Shown here piece by piece: positions 1 through 9,839 of a stretch of 64,000 nt of DNA (within the stretch, counting starts at the first letter, position 1; each line of letters starts with the position of its first letter). Source of the stretch: Nectonema munidae. Lineage: Eukaryota; Nematomorpha; Nectonematoida; Nectonematidae. The DNA is taken from contig JAUIRK010000985.1 of the NCBI GenBank assembly GCA_030549495.1, positions 1-64,000 of the forward strand. The letters are read 5' to 3'. The notes under the pieces are model-generated. The model was not told the origin of the DNA and did not search any database. It saw only the letters and a list, made by a program, of their open reading frames with translations. A program made the position numbers and the translations under genes.

Positions 1-753
1 TTATCATTTAGGTATATCTCAAATGATGTTTATGATTTGGTATCGGAAGCTTCGAATTTTGAAGAAGCCATAAATCGTTTAGATAAACTATACATTAAAG
101 AAAAGAATTCTGTGTATGCGAGGCATTTATTGATCAATCGTAATCAAAATGAATCGGAAGATATTGACACATATATATCAGAATTGCGTAAAATGATACG
201 AGATTGTAAAGTGACTGCTGTAAGTGCTGAAGAGCATCAGAATATTTTGATTTTAGACTCTTTTGTGACAGGACTTAGAGATCACTCTATTAGAACCAGG
301 ATACTAGAATCCAACTTTACGTTGGACGAGGCAATAAGTTTAGCTAGGTCCCTAGAATTTGCAAAAAAGAATTCACTTTCATATAATTCATTTTCACATA
401 CGTCGCCTATAAATGTAGATAATGCTGATACACAGTCTTCTACAAATGAGGAGGGAACTAAAACTTCTAGTTCGGTATTAACAAAAAAATCTTTCAAATG
501 TGGAAACAATTTACATTTCAACAAGTCATGCCCAGCCCGTTTTGTTACATGTCATTCCTGTGGTAGAGTAGGACACTTCTCAAAAATGTGTTTTTCTAAA
601 AAAAAAGACAATTTTAAGTTAAATGCAAACACTAAATCTGCCACTATATTAGGGGTAAGAAACGAGCACTTATGTAGTTGTAAGTTATCGCAATTTATCA
701 AAACAATTTTAATAATGGACAAACATTTAAGAGCTCTTGTTGATACGGGTTGA
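1..753 (+). pseudogene. gag: Gypsy gag C-terminal part with zinc knuckles, running into protease
   Basis: The frame is open from base 1, so the protein starts upstream of the window. Residues in the first 110 codons look like a retrotransposon capsid C-terminal half (LLINRNQNESEDIDTYISEL). A nucleocapsid-like stretch follows near 495-600, with one good CCHC knuckle (CHSCGRVGHFSKMC) and one damaged knuckle that has lost a cysteine (KCGNNLHFNKSC). The frame then reaches the protease active-site motif LVDTG and is closed directly after it by TGA at 751-753, where family members continue in frame. Gag packages element RNA and the protease would process the polyprotein. This copy is broken at the protease active site. 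Confidence 0.85.
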
Positions 754-1085
754 GCTTTATCTTTTATGGACGAGAATATAAGTTTTTCTTTGAAATTACA
801 TGTCAAACACTGTAAAGAGTTTGTTGTAGAATTAGCACAGAAGTCTCGTTTCAGGATAAACTCTTTTGTTACTACTAACATAGTATTGGAAGGTAGGGTT
901 TATAATGATGTAAAACTATATTTGATGCAAAATTTAGTTTGTGATGTAATTCTTGGAGAAGACTTTCAGGCAAAACATAAAAGCATTATAATCGAATTTC
1001 GGCGAACCCTTAGACTCATTAAAGCTATGCTCATTAAAACCACTCAAAGTTCCTTACCCTCAACTTTTTCCTCATTTATCTGAGA
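754..1085 (+). pseudogene. Gypsy retropepsin remainder and linker to RT
   Basis: Directly after the TGA at 751-753 the same frame continues as a protease-like segment. It keeps the C-terminal signature CDVILGEDF (about 940-965), matching the ILG(x)DF pattern of retropepsins. The frame drifts out around 1000, where a new frame carries the linker into RT, so a frameshift lies between about 990 and 1085. Together with the DTG end of the preceding piece this is one protease domain split by a nonsense codon and followed by an indel. Confidence 0.75.
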
Positions 1086-2278
1086 AATGTAAACCCATAG
1101 CTGTGAAGTCTAGGTTTCATTCAAGTCAGGATAAAAGGTTTATTGCACAAGAAGTTAGTAATTTGCTTGAAAAAAAGGTAATCCGCTCTAGTAATAGTCC
1201 TTGGCGCGCTCAAGTTTTAGTAGTGCGAAATAAACTGGATAAGCCACGCATGTGCGTTGATTATAGCCAAACAGTTAACAAATACTGTGATTTAGATGCA
1301 TACCCCCTGCCTCGTATTGATGATATAGTGCAACGTGTTTCGCAATATGCCTTCTTTTCAAAACTAGATATGACGTCAGCTTATCATCAAATTGAAATTT
1401 CGCCAAATGAGAAGAAATACACTGCTTTTGAAGCTAGCGGAGGGCTTTATGAGTTTAATCGCATACCTTTTGGTTTAACTAACGCTGTAGCTGTGTTTTC
1501 ACGCTTAATTAACTCAATTATATCTGATAATAAATGTACAGGAGTAATAACCTACCTTGATGACATTACGGTATGCGGAAGAACAAAAGAAGAACATGAT
1601 TCTAACTTAGCAAAATTTTTAGCTGTTGTAAAAAAATATGGAATCACTTTAAATGAGAAGAAGTGTGTGTTTTCAACTGAAAAAATAAAGTTATTGGGGT
1701 ATGAAATAAAATCCGGAACGCTATCACCTGACCCAGAAAGAATTAAGCCCTTGATGGAACTGCCAACACCCAATAATAAAAGAGAGTTAGAGCGCGTTCA
1801 AGGATTGTTTGCTTACTATGCCAAGTTCATCCCGCACTATTCAGACAGTATTAGACATTTATTAGACTGCACCCTATTTCCATTAAATACTGAGCAGACT
1901 AAAGCATTTGAAAATTTAAAAGAGCGTTTGTCTAAATCTTGTTTACGTTCTCTATCTGAAGAAGATGGTAATTTTACAGTGGAAACAGATGCGCCAGACA
2001 CAGCTATTTCAGCGATCTTGTGTCAAAACGGAAGACCCGTTGCTAACCATTCTGGAACATTTAAGACTCATGAAAAACATTATCCGTGTATAGAAAAAGA
2101 GGCTCTGGCTATTGTAGACTCTATTTCGAAGTGGAAACACATTTTAATGGGACAGTTTTTTACAATAATTACCGATCAAAAACCAGTTTCGTTCTTGATG
2201 AATCCCAAAAAGTGTTTAAGTAAAATAAAAAATGACAAATTTGTGAGGTGGAGGCTTGAACTTTCCATTTCATTATAA
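1086..2278 (+). pseudogene. pol: Gypsy reverse transcriptase and RNase H
   Basis: The open frame carries RT motifs in order: the N-terminal finger (VIRSSNSPWRAQVLVV), SKLDMTSAYHQI with the first catalytic Asp, the FNRIPFGLTNA substrate loop, and YLDDITV with the catalytic Asp pair near 1552-1570. The thumb-like segment and an RNase H of the Ty3/Gypsy type follow (ETDAPDTAISAILCQNG, later IITDQKP). The enzyme would copy element RNA to DNA in virus-like particles. The frame ends at 2276-2278 by a frameshift: the true continuation (KIEYRPGKNNIAADVFSR) is in the overlapping frame from 2256. Catalytic residues of RT itself look intact, but the polyprotein is broken before and after it. Confidence 0.9.
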
Positions 2279-3480
2279 AATAGAATACAGGCCAGGGAAA
2301 AATAATATAGCAGCTGATGTATTTTCACGTGTTTCTTGCATTAGATCGAATAAACTAGAAGAGCTACATAATAGTCTTTCTCATCCTGGAGTTACTAGAC
2401 TGTTTCACTATGTTAAAATTAAAAACTTAGCATATTCTCTCCAAGAAGTCAGAGAGGTTGTCAATAAGTGCTCTATCTGTTCAGAAATAAAGCCTCGTTT
2501 TTACAAGCCTAGTTATTCTACTTTGATAAAAGCGACTGAGCCTTTTCAAAGATAATCTATTGATTTCAAAGGACCACTACCATCTGTTTCTCTAAATAAG
2601 TACATTTTTACTGTAGTGGATGAGTTTAGTCGGTTTTTATGGGCTTTTCCCTGCTAAAATAACGATACAGCTAGTGCAAAAGAGCATTTGTTTAGCATTT
2701 TTACAATTTTTGGGTTACCTCACACCATTCATTCATATAGAGGCACACACTTTACGTCCAGGAACTTTGAAACATGGCTCAAATCTCATGGAATAGTTCC
2801 TTCACATACTATGCCTTCCCATCCCACGTCAAATGCTCAATGCGAGAGGTACAATGGTTTTATTTGGAGATCTTTGTGCTTAGCGTGTAGAAATGACGGG
2901 TTGCCTTTCAACAGGTGGGAGGAGATACTCCAGAAAGTCTTACATTCACAGAGGTCTTTATTGTGCGTTTCCACAAACGAAACGCCACATGAACGCTTAT
3001 TTAAATTTTGACGTAGAACATCTAGTGGGGTAGCTTTGCCTAATTGGTTGTTGAATCCAGGGCCTGTTTATTTAAAAAAACACACCGCGCTTTCGAAGTA
3101 CGAATCTCCAGTAGAAGTTGACCTGATAGAGGCTAACCAAAACTATGCACTTCTCTGTAAGTTGGATGGTAGAGAAACTTGTGTTTCCCTCCTCGACTTA
3201 GCACCAAAAGGGTGTAGTGATGTAGGCATGAAAAACGATAACTCTCTCAATTGTGAGTAAAGGGAAGAAAGCAAAACTGCATTATCAGCACTGGAAAGCG
3301 TAACTACAACTTCTGCTCCAGAAGCAAATTCTGGAATGCAAGAAAGTCAAGTTCGGGAAAACAAAGAATTTGAAGAAACACCGAACGATGCTCCTAAAGT
3401 TGAAGATCCTCCAAAACTGCAACAACAACTCAGAAGATCGGAAAGAATCAAACACCCTCCTGAAAGATTCCATTTCTAAC
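2256..3480 (+). pseudogene. Gypsy integrase, broken by stops, with a mutated catalytic residue
   Basis: The segment starts with the RNase H/integrase connection AADVFSR. The HHCC zinc domain follows (H in LSHPG, H in FHYVK, then CSIC). The integrase core has SIDFKGPLP (first Asp) after an in-frame stop at about 2553. The second motif reads HSYRGTHF, where the family normally has Asp in place of this Tyr. The glutamate motif is AQCERYNG. Further in-frame stops occur near 2656, 3009 and 3258. The tail to 3478 ends in LRRSERIKHPPERF, a basic tail common in Gypsy integrases. The enzyme would insert element DNA. The lost Asp and at least four stops make it inactive. Confidence 0.88.
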
Positions 3481-3506
3481 AAAAAAAAACAAGGTAAGGG
3501 GAAGAG

Positions 3507-3750
3507 TGTGATGATTTAAATTTTCCTCTAAGCGCCACTAATGCACACCACAAGCAAACATCAATTAGTATATTGCTTTAAGTGAACCTTGTACATATAT
3601 ACTTCACATACTCTATGTCTTTCCTAATTTGCACTGTTTCGCTTTACTGTTGATGATTTTGTTAGCTTTGCTCTTTACTCTTTTATACTTTTTAACAAGA
3701 GTGTTTTTAGGTTGTTAAATAAATAGTATCGTTCTAATACTTTCATCACA
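3507..3750 (+). repeat. 3' LTR of the Gypsy element
   Basis: The segment begins TGTGATGA and ends TCATCACA, an 8-bp terminal inverted repeat of the TG...CA type. It is preceded directly by a purine-rich tract (AAGGTAAGGGGAAGAG), the expected primer site for plus-strand synthesis. An AATAAA-like polyadenylation signal lies near 3718. At 244 bp the LTR is short. The 5' LTR is outside the window, so identity between LTRs and the target duplication cannot be checked. Confidence 0.8.
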
Positions 3751-4650
3751 ACACCCTTTCATGTCCAAAACTGTCAATCAAAATCAAAAATTAAAATTTT
3801 TCAGCAAAATGTTGACATTATCTGTACTTAACCTTATAACTTAGGATCTATATTATATAATACCCTGAAAATTTATAATTATATACAGTTTGGAACGCAT
3901 AACCCTTCATATATTTAATTTATTCAATAATCATGGCTACTTTCTAGAAAATGTCAATCAAAATTTTGATTGATCAAAAATATTTATAATAAAATATACA
4001 CTGAAATTTTACATAAAATATATGTTTTTATACTAAATCGGTCATGCTGTTTTCATTTCTAGACTCATTTTTTAAATTTAGAATTTGAAAATACCTATAA
4101 GTGTTAAACAAATTTGCTGTTTACTTCTGAAAATTGTCTCCAAAAACATTCCTTCATATTTTACATAAAGTATATGTTTTATACCAAATCGATCATGTTG
4201 TTTTCATTTCTGGACTCATTTTTTACATTTAGGATTTGAAAATGCCTATAAGTGTTAATCAAATTTGCGGTTTACTTCTCAAAATTGTCTCCAAAAACAT
4301 TCCTTCACATTTTACATAAAATATATGTGTCATACTAAATCGGCCATGCTAGTTTCATTTCTGGACTCATTTTTTACATATTTTCAGGGTATTATATAAT
4401 ATAGATCCTAAGTTATAAGGTTAAGTACAGCTAATGTCAAAATTTTGCTGAAAAATTTTAATTTTAGATTTTGATTGACAGTTTTAAGCATGAAGAGGTC
4501 ATTCAACTACCATTAAAATGGTTTCAAAAGATGCAGTTAGCGTTTTTAGTAAAAGTCACAAAATTTGAAGGGATATGATTCAGCCAATTTTCTACAATTA
4601 ATTTTTTAGTGAAGGGGTGGGCGTTTTACGCCTCCCAAGCACTAATAGGG
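3751..4650. mobile_element. Palindromic satellite-bearing (foldback-like) element A, interrupted by the Gypsy insertion
   Basis: The segment at about 3756-3872 is repeated in inverted orientation at about 4381-4495. Both contain the sequence around CTTAACCTTATAACTTAGG. Between them are about 150-bp tandem units with the phrases ACTAAATCGGTCATGCTG and AATTTGCGGTTTACTTC. The right end continues outward to the terminus ...GCACTAATAGGG at 4650. This matches, inverted, the left terminus of element B at 58614. The outer left arm is missing because the Gypsy element abuts here. It carries no coding sequence. Confidence 0.75.
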
Positions 4651-4741
4651 TTGGTCACGCTAATCAGCATTAATTATTGCTGGACATCTTACAATTAGAT
4701 CTCAGCCATTAAGCCGAGAACCGATACTTTTGGAAATCCAT

Positions 4742-5005
4742 CTCTATAGATACATCTTGAAAAAGAAAAAAAAGCTGTATTATGTTTATAATCATGGGAA
4801 AACAAAAACATTCTATAAAATTATAAAATTCTAAAGATGCCACAGTACTAAAATTCCTAAGCTATCTTTTTTAATTTAAATATATAAAAGAAAGGGAAGC
4901 GATTTTGTTGTTATGCTTTAAATTTCTTAAGGGCATAATTATTTGAAAATGTGCTAAAAACGAGTTATTTTCTATGCTCGGCTTTGAGATAGCCTTCTTA
5001 AATAA
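4742..5005 (+). repeat. Left copy of a long direct repeat flanking a LINE
   Basis: This stretch (TCTATAGATACATCTTG... through AAAAACGAGTTATTTTCT) recurs with scattered differences at about 6988-7225. I estimate more than 80 percent identity by eye. The right copy starts exactly after the LINE's 3' simple tail, which suggests a very long target-site duplication rather than chance similarity. Confidence 0.75.
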
Positions 5006-6987
5006 TACTTTTGAAAATCTATCGCAAAGTCTGAGCCGCAGGTTATTACTAATACTTTTCTTCGAAGAACTAACTCTTTTTTAAGTTTACATCATTCACC
5101 ATGAATGACATTCTTTTGACTGTAAATCAAATGAAAAATAATTTTAGTGAAGATATATGTGGTATATCAATAGCTAATATTAAACTTGTTTTATCAACTT
5201 TGGCCAAATACTTACTAATTGGTCTCAACTCTTGGATATCACATTGTACTTTTCCATCTGTTTTTAAGTATACCAAAGTTATTCCTGTATTAAAAATTGT
5301 AATAAACTTGATGCTTCTAATTTTAGACCTATTAGCATTATTTCCTCATTGTCTAAAATATTCGAAAAGCTTTTGCATTCGCAAATTTACAGATATTTTC
5401 AGCAGAACAATACTATTTATGAGTTTGGGTTTTGAAAGCATCACTCAACTACTTTACTTCATTCCATCTTTGTCGATAAAGTTTCTCACTATTTGGATAA
5501 TGGCTTATCTCTAGTTACAATTTTTTTCGATCTTTCTAGCCTTTTGATACAATACTCATTGTAATCTCATTCATAAGCTTAGTATCTATGGATTTGATTC
5601 TTCATCTTGTAAACTGCTCAAATCTTATCTCGAATCAAGATATCAGTCTGTTTTTATTAATCATACACCATCTGATTTGAAATTAGTTGAATGTGGTGTT
5701 CCCCGGGGCTCAATTCATGGGCCCTTATTGTTCTTGACTTACCTGAATGATATTTCCGATGTCTGCTGTGACAATGATTTGCTCATGTACGAAGATGACA
5801 TAACTCTTTTAATTCCATTTAAAGAAGACATCTCATTTGATTACTTTAATTCACTCCTCAAATGGTTACATCGCAATTCTATGAAAATAAATCTTTATAA
5901 ATGCAAGGCTATGTACTTTTCTAATAGTCATAAAACTACTAAGACAAATCTAATGATTGAGTATGTTGATCGATTCAATTTTCTAGGTCTTGTTGTTGAT
6001 AATAAATTAAATTGGAAGGCCCATCACCAGTTTGTTGTTTCCAAATTGAATTCAGTTTTAGGTAGACTTGGAGTTGTTAAAAATATTTTCCCTCTTAAAA
6101 TAATTCTATATAAAGCACTTTTTCTACCTCACTTAATTTATAGTATTGAAAATTGGGGGTATACAAAGAATGATATTGTTTACATTACTCAAAAAAAAGC
6201 TATGAGAATTATTTTTAATAAACCTTATTTCTTTCATTCATCAATTCTCTTTTATTATGCAAAATTACGGAAATTTAATGATCTTTATAAACATAGAGTT
6301 TCACTATTTATATGTAAATATTTTAATAATTTTTTACCTGATATTTTTTGTGATTGGTCTACTTATAAGTCTAATGCTGTATCATACTCTCTTAGAAATA
6401 GTTGTTCATTTGTAATGCCTAGATTTAGATTGCGCAAATCAAATTTTTGCTTGAGATTCAGAGCTTGTAAATTATGGAATACAGTACTTGCAAAAATTTT
6501 TGATCGTAAAGATTCATTGCCTATAGTTAAAATGAAATTAATAGAATTCTTTCTTAATAAATATAATATCAAATGTAATATTCATAATTGTTATTCTTGC
6601 TTATATTCATGAATCTATATATTTTGCATCTTATTATTAGAAGTGAAGGACTATTTGCTTTACGTATCTATTAAAAATGTTATTCTTGCTTTTATTAGTG
6701 AATACATATATTAAGTATCTGGTTATTTGATTATGCATTTATTGCTTATCTCTTTACTAAATTTCTAATGTTTGAAAATTTATATTGTGTCCTTTTTTTG
6801 AAATGTACTAGAGGGTTGCGATTTAAGCGTTTCCTAGGAACTTTTTTTCAACCATTTATGCAAATATATGTTTTGTATTGTCATGTGTGACATTTGTTTT
6901 TTATTGTTTCGAGTATGTTTTATTGTTTTTGAAGTTATTTTCCCTTTTTATTTACATTTGTATAATAAAGGCTTCTTCTTCTTCTTC
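5006..6987 (+). mobile_element. 5'-truncated CR1/L2-group-like LINE
   Basis: Only the 3' half of a non-LTR retrotransposon remains: RT fingers, palm, thumb and C-terminal domain, then a 3' UTR with AATAAA at about 6963 and a (CTT)n simple tail. It begins abruptly within the region upstream of the RT, the usual outcome of incomplete target-primed reverse transcription. It is flanked by the 240-bp direct repeat. RT and C-terminal domain style (GSIxGPLLFLxYxNDI, KLNWKAH, LWNTV) fit the CR1/L2/Jockey group. The exact clade is unresolved. Confidence 0.85.
5040..6612 (+). pseudogene. LINE ORF2 fragment, reverse transcriptase and C-terminal domain
   Basis: The part from about 5040 to 5660 is frame-shifted several times but shows RT motifs in alternating frames (NFRPISIISSLSKIFEKL near 5318-5375; FFDLS near 5525). 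From 5677 to 6612 one frame is open for 311 codons and includes CGVPRGSIHGPLLFLTYLND, the catalytic box MYEDDITLL (Glu replaces the usual Ala), FLGLVVDNKLNWKAH and a terminal domain with ACKLWNTVL. The protein would nick target DNA and reverse-transcribe its RNA. The endonuclease domain is absent through 5' truncation. Confidence 0.85.
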
Positions 6988-7225
6988 TATAGATATGTAT
7001 TTAAAAAGAAAAAAAGATGTATGATGTTTATAATCATCGAAAAACAAAAACATTCTATAAAATATCAAAATTCTAAAGATGCCACAGGATTAAAATACCT
7101 AAACTATCTTTTTTAATTGAAATATATAAAAGAAAGGGAAGCTATTTTGTTGGGATGCTTTAAATGGGCATAATTGTTTGCAAATATGATAAAAACGAGT
7201 TTTTTTCTGAGATTGCTTCCTAGCT
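6988..7225 (+). repeat. Right copy of the long direct repeat flanking the LINE
   Basis: Begins at TATAGATATG directly after the (CTT)n tail and runs through GATGCCACAGGATTAAAATACC to AAAAACGAGTTTTTTTCT. It is the counterpart of 4742-5005. Small indels and substitutions separate the two copies, so the event is not recent. Confidence 0.75.
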
Positions 7226-8504
7226 TTTTCCTTAATTGGTCTAAGATAAAAAACTTTGAGTTGAAAATTAAAAAAGAGCTACTTTTCCATTTCCCTTGCT
7301 TTATTTATCAGCTCCAGGAATCTCCCATGTATGCCTCAAAAATTTCATAACATTACTTGTAGTCTACTCTATCATAAGTTTTTATATCCCGTATCTTCTG
7401 TATGATCTTGTGTTGTAAATGCTTGTAGTGTCCAATTATATCCTTACTCTCTGAAAAGTTATATGCATGTTTTTATCTTTTGAACTGGATACTTCAATTT
7501 TTAAGTTATCTGATACATTACTAATGATCAACTCTTCGAATCAAAAAGATATAACTTTTATCTTTTAATTTTTTTAATTTTATTTTAATTAAGTTTTATT
7601 TAAAATGGCGTCTTTTACCTTAATGACAGCCCCAATTGTTGTTAGCGTGTACCCCTCAGCTTAACAGTTTAAGGTCAAGGGTTTGATCCTCAAGGCTTCC
7701 GACTCTTAAAAACAAAGTTACAAAACTGTGATTATCCTAAGCATAATGCGAATATATACCCTTACGATTGAAAGTGTTTTGATATCAAAAACCAACCAAC
7801 CATTAATGGCGTTGTACGGTTAAAAAGTGCGCAGTAGAGCATTTTTTTTTATAAAATGTTTAAAATCTTAAATAAAGGCTTTCAGATTTTAATGATGGTG
7901 GTTTAAAAAGTGTCGAAATGTCTGCCTTTTAAATGGATGATATTTTTTCCTACTTTTACTATTGATGATTCATTTTTTTCTATCTTTTCTACTTTTACAC
8001 ACGTAATATAACTATTTTTAATTTCTTAATTTTTTTTTTATAAAAATGTTTTTTGAACTTAACGTTATTAAAGCTCTAATGTTCCTTACATTTCAACCGT
8101 ACTTTTTAATTTTACATCTTTTTTTAAAATTAAAAGTTTTTTTGAAGGAGAATTCTTAAGATGAGAAAAATTCTTAATATGTATAAAAACAGTGATCATG
8201 AAATAGTATGTGATCTTAATTTTGGCATTAACAATGTTTCCTTATCAAATGGATGGTCTAATATATATACACTATTTCAACTCTTTCGAATGTTTTGAAT
8301 ACTCCAATTAATATTATGTATCCCCCTTATAATTCATATAATATCTTTGCTCGTAAATTTTAAATAAAACTATTCATCCTTTCAATTATAATAAACTCTC
8401 TAAAATTCGCCTTTATTCTTTTTCATGCCTTAATTTTTTCACTAATCATATCTTAAACGAAAATAATAACTAAACTTCAAATATAAAAAATAGAATTCAT
8501 AATT
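7226..8504. other. AT-rich stretch without a recognisable gene
   Basis: I see no coherent reading frame or protein motif on either strand. Poly-A/T runs are common. The only structured segment is the possible tRNA-derived SINE head listed separately. Confidence 0.6.
7622..7720 (+). repeat. Possible tRNA-derived SINE head
   Basis: The stretch contains GTTAGCGTG followed about 40 bp later by AAGGGTTTGATCCT. These resemble the A box and B box of an internal RNA polymerase III promoter, at roughly tRNA spacing (TTAAGGTCAAGGGTTTGATC resembles a T-arm). No clean cloverleaf can be drawn and no tail was identified, so this is only a candidate. Confidence 0.3.
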
Positions 8505-8512
8505 TAAATATT

Positions 8513-9239
8513 GGTACTTTCTTGTTATCGCCCCACCACCCCAAAATGTTATAAAACATGTATTAAAGTACACAAATGTATTAAAAAAAACAAGTGAAAA
8601 ATCTTTTAATCTGTAGGTGGATAAAATTCAACCATATCAAAAAGAATCGCATCAAACATATTACCACCATATATAATCGAAGATGAATGACGCCAAAGAA
8701 ACTCAGCTAAGTATCCAGATAGCATCTCTCGATTAGTTCCACATTGCCTCTTGTTTCTTACCTTTGCAGAACGCCACACACGCTCAATATGTTGAGTATG
8801 GACTCTGGTTTTGGGATCCACAAAATTGCGGCTGTGATTTACTGTCTGATGTCGGTAATTTGGCACCCCTTTAACACCTTCATCATTGATTGTACGATAG
8901 GCACGCCACTCATTGGAAAATATAGTCGTTCCGGGACGTATGTATTGATTGATGAGTGGCAATAGTGTAGCTGCTGAACGATTTGGAACATTCACCATGA
9001 ATACTTCATTGGTTTCAATGCAAATTCCTCCGAACACAAACAGGTGATGCATTTTTCTTTGTTGTCAAGTTTTCGAATCAATTTCTTTAAATTTTCCCTT
9101 TATGGGCTTTTTTTTCTATGAAAAAGGTTTTGATTAATGATATATATAATAAGTTTAATGTAGGTTAGGTTAAAACAATACAAGAATATTTATCGTGGTA
9201 GAAGAGCGATGGGTGGTGGGGCGATAACAGGAAAGTACC
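8513..9239 (-). mobile_element. Merlin-family DNA transposon, internally deleted
   Basis: Terminal inverted repeats are visible: the left end starts GGTACTTTCTTGTTATCGCC and the right end, inverted, starts GGTACTTTCCTGTTATCGCC. The repeats match at 28 of 29 positions. They are flanked by a perfect 8-bp direct repeat TAAATATT (8505-8512 and 9240-9247). Merlin transposons make 8-9 bp duplications and carry an IS1016/IS1595-like transposase, which is what the interior encodes. At 727 bp the element is shorter than an autonomous Merlin and has lost the first half of its transposase. Confidence 0.88.
8606..9060 (-). pseudogene. Merlin transposase (IS1595-like DDE domain), N-terminally truncated
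   Basis: The 148-residue open frame holds most of an IS1595/ISXO2-like DDE domain. FSNEWRAYRTI carries the WRAY signature but has Asn where the family normally has the second catalytic Asp. HQTVNHSRNFVDP and THTQHIERVWRSAK follow, the latter with the Glu region, then GYLAEFLWR. The upstream half, with the first Asp and the N-terminal DNA-binding part, is missing, so the protein cannot be active. The methionine at 9052 is only the first in frame and not a proven start. It lies entirely inside the TIR-bounded element. Confidence 0.85.
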
Positions 9240-9839
9240 TAAATATTTATTATACTAAAAATTATTTTTTGAAATTTTTTAGTTAGATCTAATTTTTTTT
9301 AATTCAAAGGTATTTTATTAAATTAGAATGGATGGTAAGGATGTCAAAACACTTTCCAAAATCAATTGTTATCCTTTCAAACTGCTTGTTAAAATTAGTT
9401 GAAGATTGTTCGAGAGCGTTGTTGAAAGCTTGATAAGGGTGATGGAAATAAAGAGAGATTTCTAAAATGTAAGAAAAGAAACTAAGTGTGCTTACTGAGG
9501 ATGCGTTAGTAGAATGGGTTCGATGGTTTTAATCGAAGAAGATAGTGCGTTTAATAAATTGGGGTGGGAGAGGATTTGGCTGAATTTGGTTGGAAAATGG
9601 CCTAGAGTTTTGATGCATGAGTCCATCATTGTGTGTCGATAGGAGATGAAAAAAGGCATATGAATAATAGGTGATAAGATGTTTCTAAAGTGTCGTCGAA
9701 AAAACGGCAGGTTTGATTGTCGGTGAGTTTGATGTGATATAGATATGATTTACAGGGACAGTGACCTGAAAACCATCTTATTATGGATCGCGATAGGGTG
9801 AATTTGTTGATGGCCTAGGATTGGTGTATTGCTTTTATA

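Larger units (their letters stand above)
1..3750 (+). mobile_element. Gypsy-type LTR retrotransposon, 5' end outside window, degenerate
   Basis: Domain order on the plus strand is gag with zinc knuckles, aspartic protease (DTG), reverse transcriptase with YLDD, RNase H, an HHCC zinc-binding integrase N-terminus and an integrase core, then a polypurine tract and a 3' LTR. RT before integrase is the Gypsy/Metaviridae order. The 5' LTR and gag start lie before position 1. The coding region is broken by several stops and frameshifts, so this copy cannot make a full polyprotein. It sits inside the palindromic satellite element that resumes directly after the LTR at 3751. Clade within Gypsy was not determined. 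Confidence 0.93.

Noticed and set aside
4742-7225. The 240-bp direct repeats as LTRs around the RT at 5.1-6.6 kb
   Set aside because: The RT is of LINE type with a simple 3' tail, and the right repeat starts after that tail. The repeats lack TG...CA ends. A long target duplication explains them better.
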